Of a stretch of DNA of 18,102 nt, positions 17,292-18,102 are shown one piece after another. Every line of letters starts with the position of its first letter. Position 1 is the stretch's first letter. Under the pieces are notes generated by a model, which saw only the letters and a list, made by a program, of their open reading frames with translations, was not told the DNA's origin and ran no database searches. A program made the translations under genes and the position numbers. Source of the stretch: Pelagophyceae sp. CCMP2097 (lineage: Eukaryota > Sar > Pelagophyceae); contig MU657232.1 in NCBI GenBank assembly GCA_026770575.1, positions 250,471 through 268,572 of the forward strand, read 5' to 3'.

Positions 17292-17965
17292 GTTCGAACC
17301 TCGGCTCTCCGGGGCTCGGGAGCTCGGAGGCTTCGTGGCCGGATGACTCTGAGGGAAAAGAGAGAGGTTTTCCCCCGGGGCATTTGGCACTGACGCGGCG
17401 GCGGCGGCCGCAGCGACCAGACAGCGCTGGGGCGCCGTTGAGTGTTTGCGGGCACGGAGCCGGGTGCCCGGGCATGGTTGGGAACCTTTTCATCGGTTGC
17501 ACACCCCTGGCGTCGGTGGGCGACGGTCGAGGGATTTGCGTGTTTCCTTGCTTCGCGCCGCGCGAGCGCTGAAACCGGGCTGCGGGGGCGGCTGATCTGC
17601 AGGAGCTGTGGAGCGGGGGCCTCAAGCCGGTGACACATCGCGCGGGTCCATCCGCGATCCAGTCGACAATATTTCAGGCTGGGAGGCCTCGAGTCAACGC
17701 GTCAAGGGGCTCGTTTCGCGGCGTTTCGCGACGAATAGGGCGAATCGCTGGGCCGTGTGGCGTCCGCAGTGGGCCATGGTTATGGAAGCGAGGTTCGCCG
17801 CGCCGGATCCAGCGTTGGCGGCGGATATCACACTTTTGCACGTCTTCGTGGGCAGGGACCGCCGAGGGGCCGCCGCAAGGCTATCCTAGCACCGACAGAC
17901 CAACCGCGACGATCTGCCGAGACCACATGGATCGTGAGGAGGCCCGTAGGTACTGGACATTACGA

Positions 17966-18023
17966 GACTTAACGTGACTTTACAGGACTTGACGTGACTT
18001 TACAGGACCTAGGAATTCCTAGG
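17966..18023 (+). repeat. 20-bp tandem pair followed by 16-bp palindrome
   Basis: GACTTAACGTGACTTTACAG (17966-17985) is followed directly by a copy with one change (A to G) at 17986-18005. Directly after lies CCTAGGAATTCCTAGG (18008-18023), a perfect palindrome. No gene is adjacent. Confidence 0.88.
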
Positions 18024-18102
18024 AAACCTGTATCGTACCGTCGGCACCTGCGTGAGGGTCCCCCCTTGTCTCTCCGGGGGCTTGGAGGGACCCCTCGGTG
18101 GG

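Larger units (their letters stand above)
17033..18102. other. Gene-poor right flank with short tandem repeats
   Basis: This region follows the MBD-like gene. No frame here resembles a known family. The plus frame 17608-17889 (RRFATNRANRWAVWRPQWA...) has plausible composition and could be an exon, but nothing supports splicing. It contains a TATAAA at about 17188, a 40-bp-period repeat (17223-17291), a 20-bp tandem pair (17966-18005) and a 16-bp palindrome (18008-18023). Confidence 0.5.

Noticed and set aside
17608..17889. 93-aa plus-strand frame as a gene
   Set aside because: Composition is plausible but there is no motif, no splice partner and no promoter evidence; kept only as a remark in the flank entry.

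Overview
This window looks like nuclear DNA of a GC-rich, probably algal eukaryote. Genes are split by short spliceosomal introns (about 42-180 bp). They encode cilium, chromatin and organelle-metabolism proteins, and there are no operons or Shine-Dalgarno spacing. A GC-rich heterokont (pelagophyte-like) or haptophyte alga is my best inference. It rests on the compact GC-rich introns, an IFT52 gene, a land-plant/bacterial-style ArgC with a leader-like N-terminus, and a MYND/RING/Sel1 gene of a type common in such genomes. No taxonomic marker is present.

Layout, left to right. 1-785: no convincing gene, a few repeats. 786-2220 (+): secreted GH28 (polygalacturonase-like) enzyme in three exons. 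2679-4702 (-): IFT52, three exons, convergent with GH28. 4971-5713 (+): small Tudor + WW protein, divergent from IFT52. 5917-6273 (-) and 6385-7155 (+): a second divergent pair of unrecognised proteins, the latter with an in-frame TAG. 7156-8181: gene-poor, dominated by a degenerate 12-bp minisatellite. 8182-9174 (-): conserved-looking acidic protein in five exons. 9302-10943 (-): argC in eight exons, apparently with two GC-AG introns. 10944-11456: no gene. 11457-12407 (-): badly decayed MYND/RING/Sel1 pseudogene. 12505-12911: AT-rich hAT-like MITE with perfect 8-bp target duplication. 13193-14178 (-): unrecognised helical/Ala-Pro-rich protein with a one-base frameshift. 14193-14968: foldback/MULE-like element with 10-bp target duplication, sitting between two divergent genes. 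15094-17032 (+): Ala/Pro/Glu-rich protein with a recent in-frame 450-bp-period duplication and an MBD-like C-terminus. 17033-18102: no convincing gene, several short tandem repeats.

The genes do not form one pathway. This is ordinary, compact nuclear gene space with several head-to-head pairs, invaded by small non-autonomous DNA transposons around 12.5-15 kb, where gene decay is also concentrated. Exon boundaries were assigned by eye from splice consensus, reading phase and family alignment from memory, and no search was run. I see no wholly new biological system. The two transposon-like elements, the non-canonical introns and the decaying gene cluster are the most interesting items.
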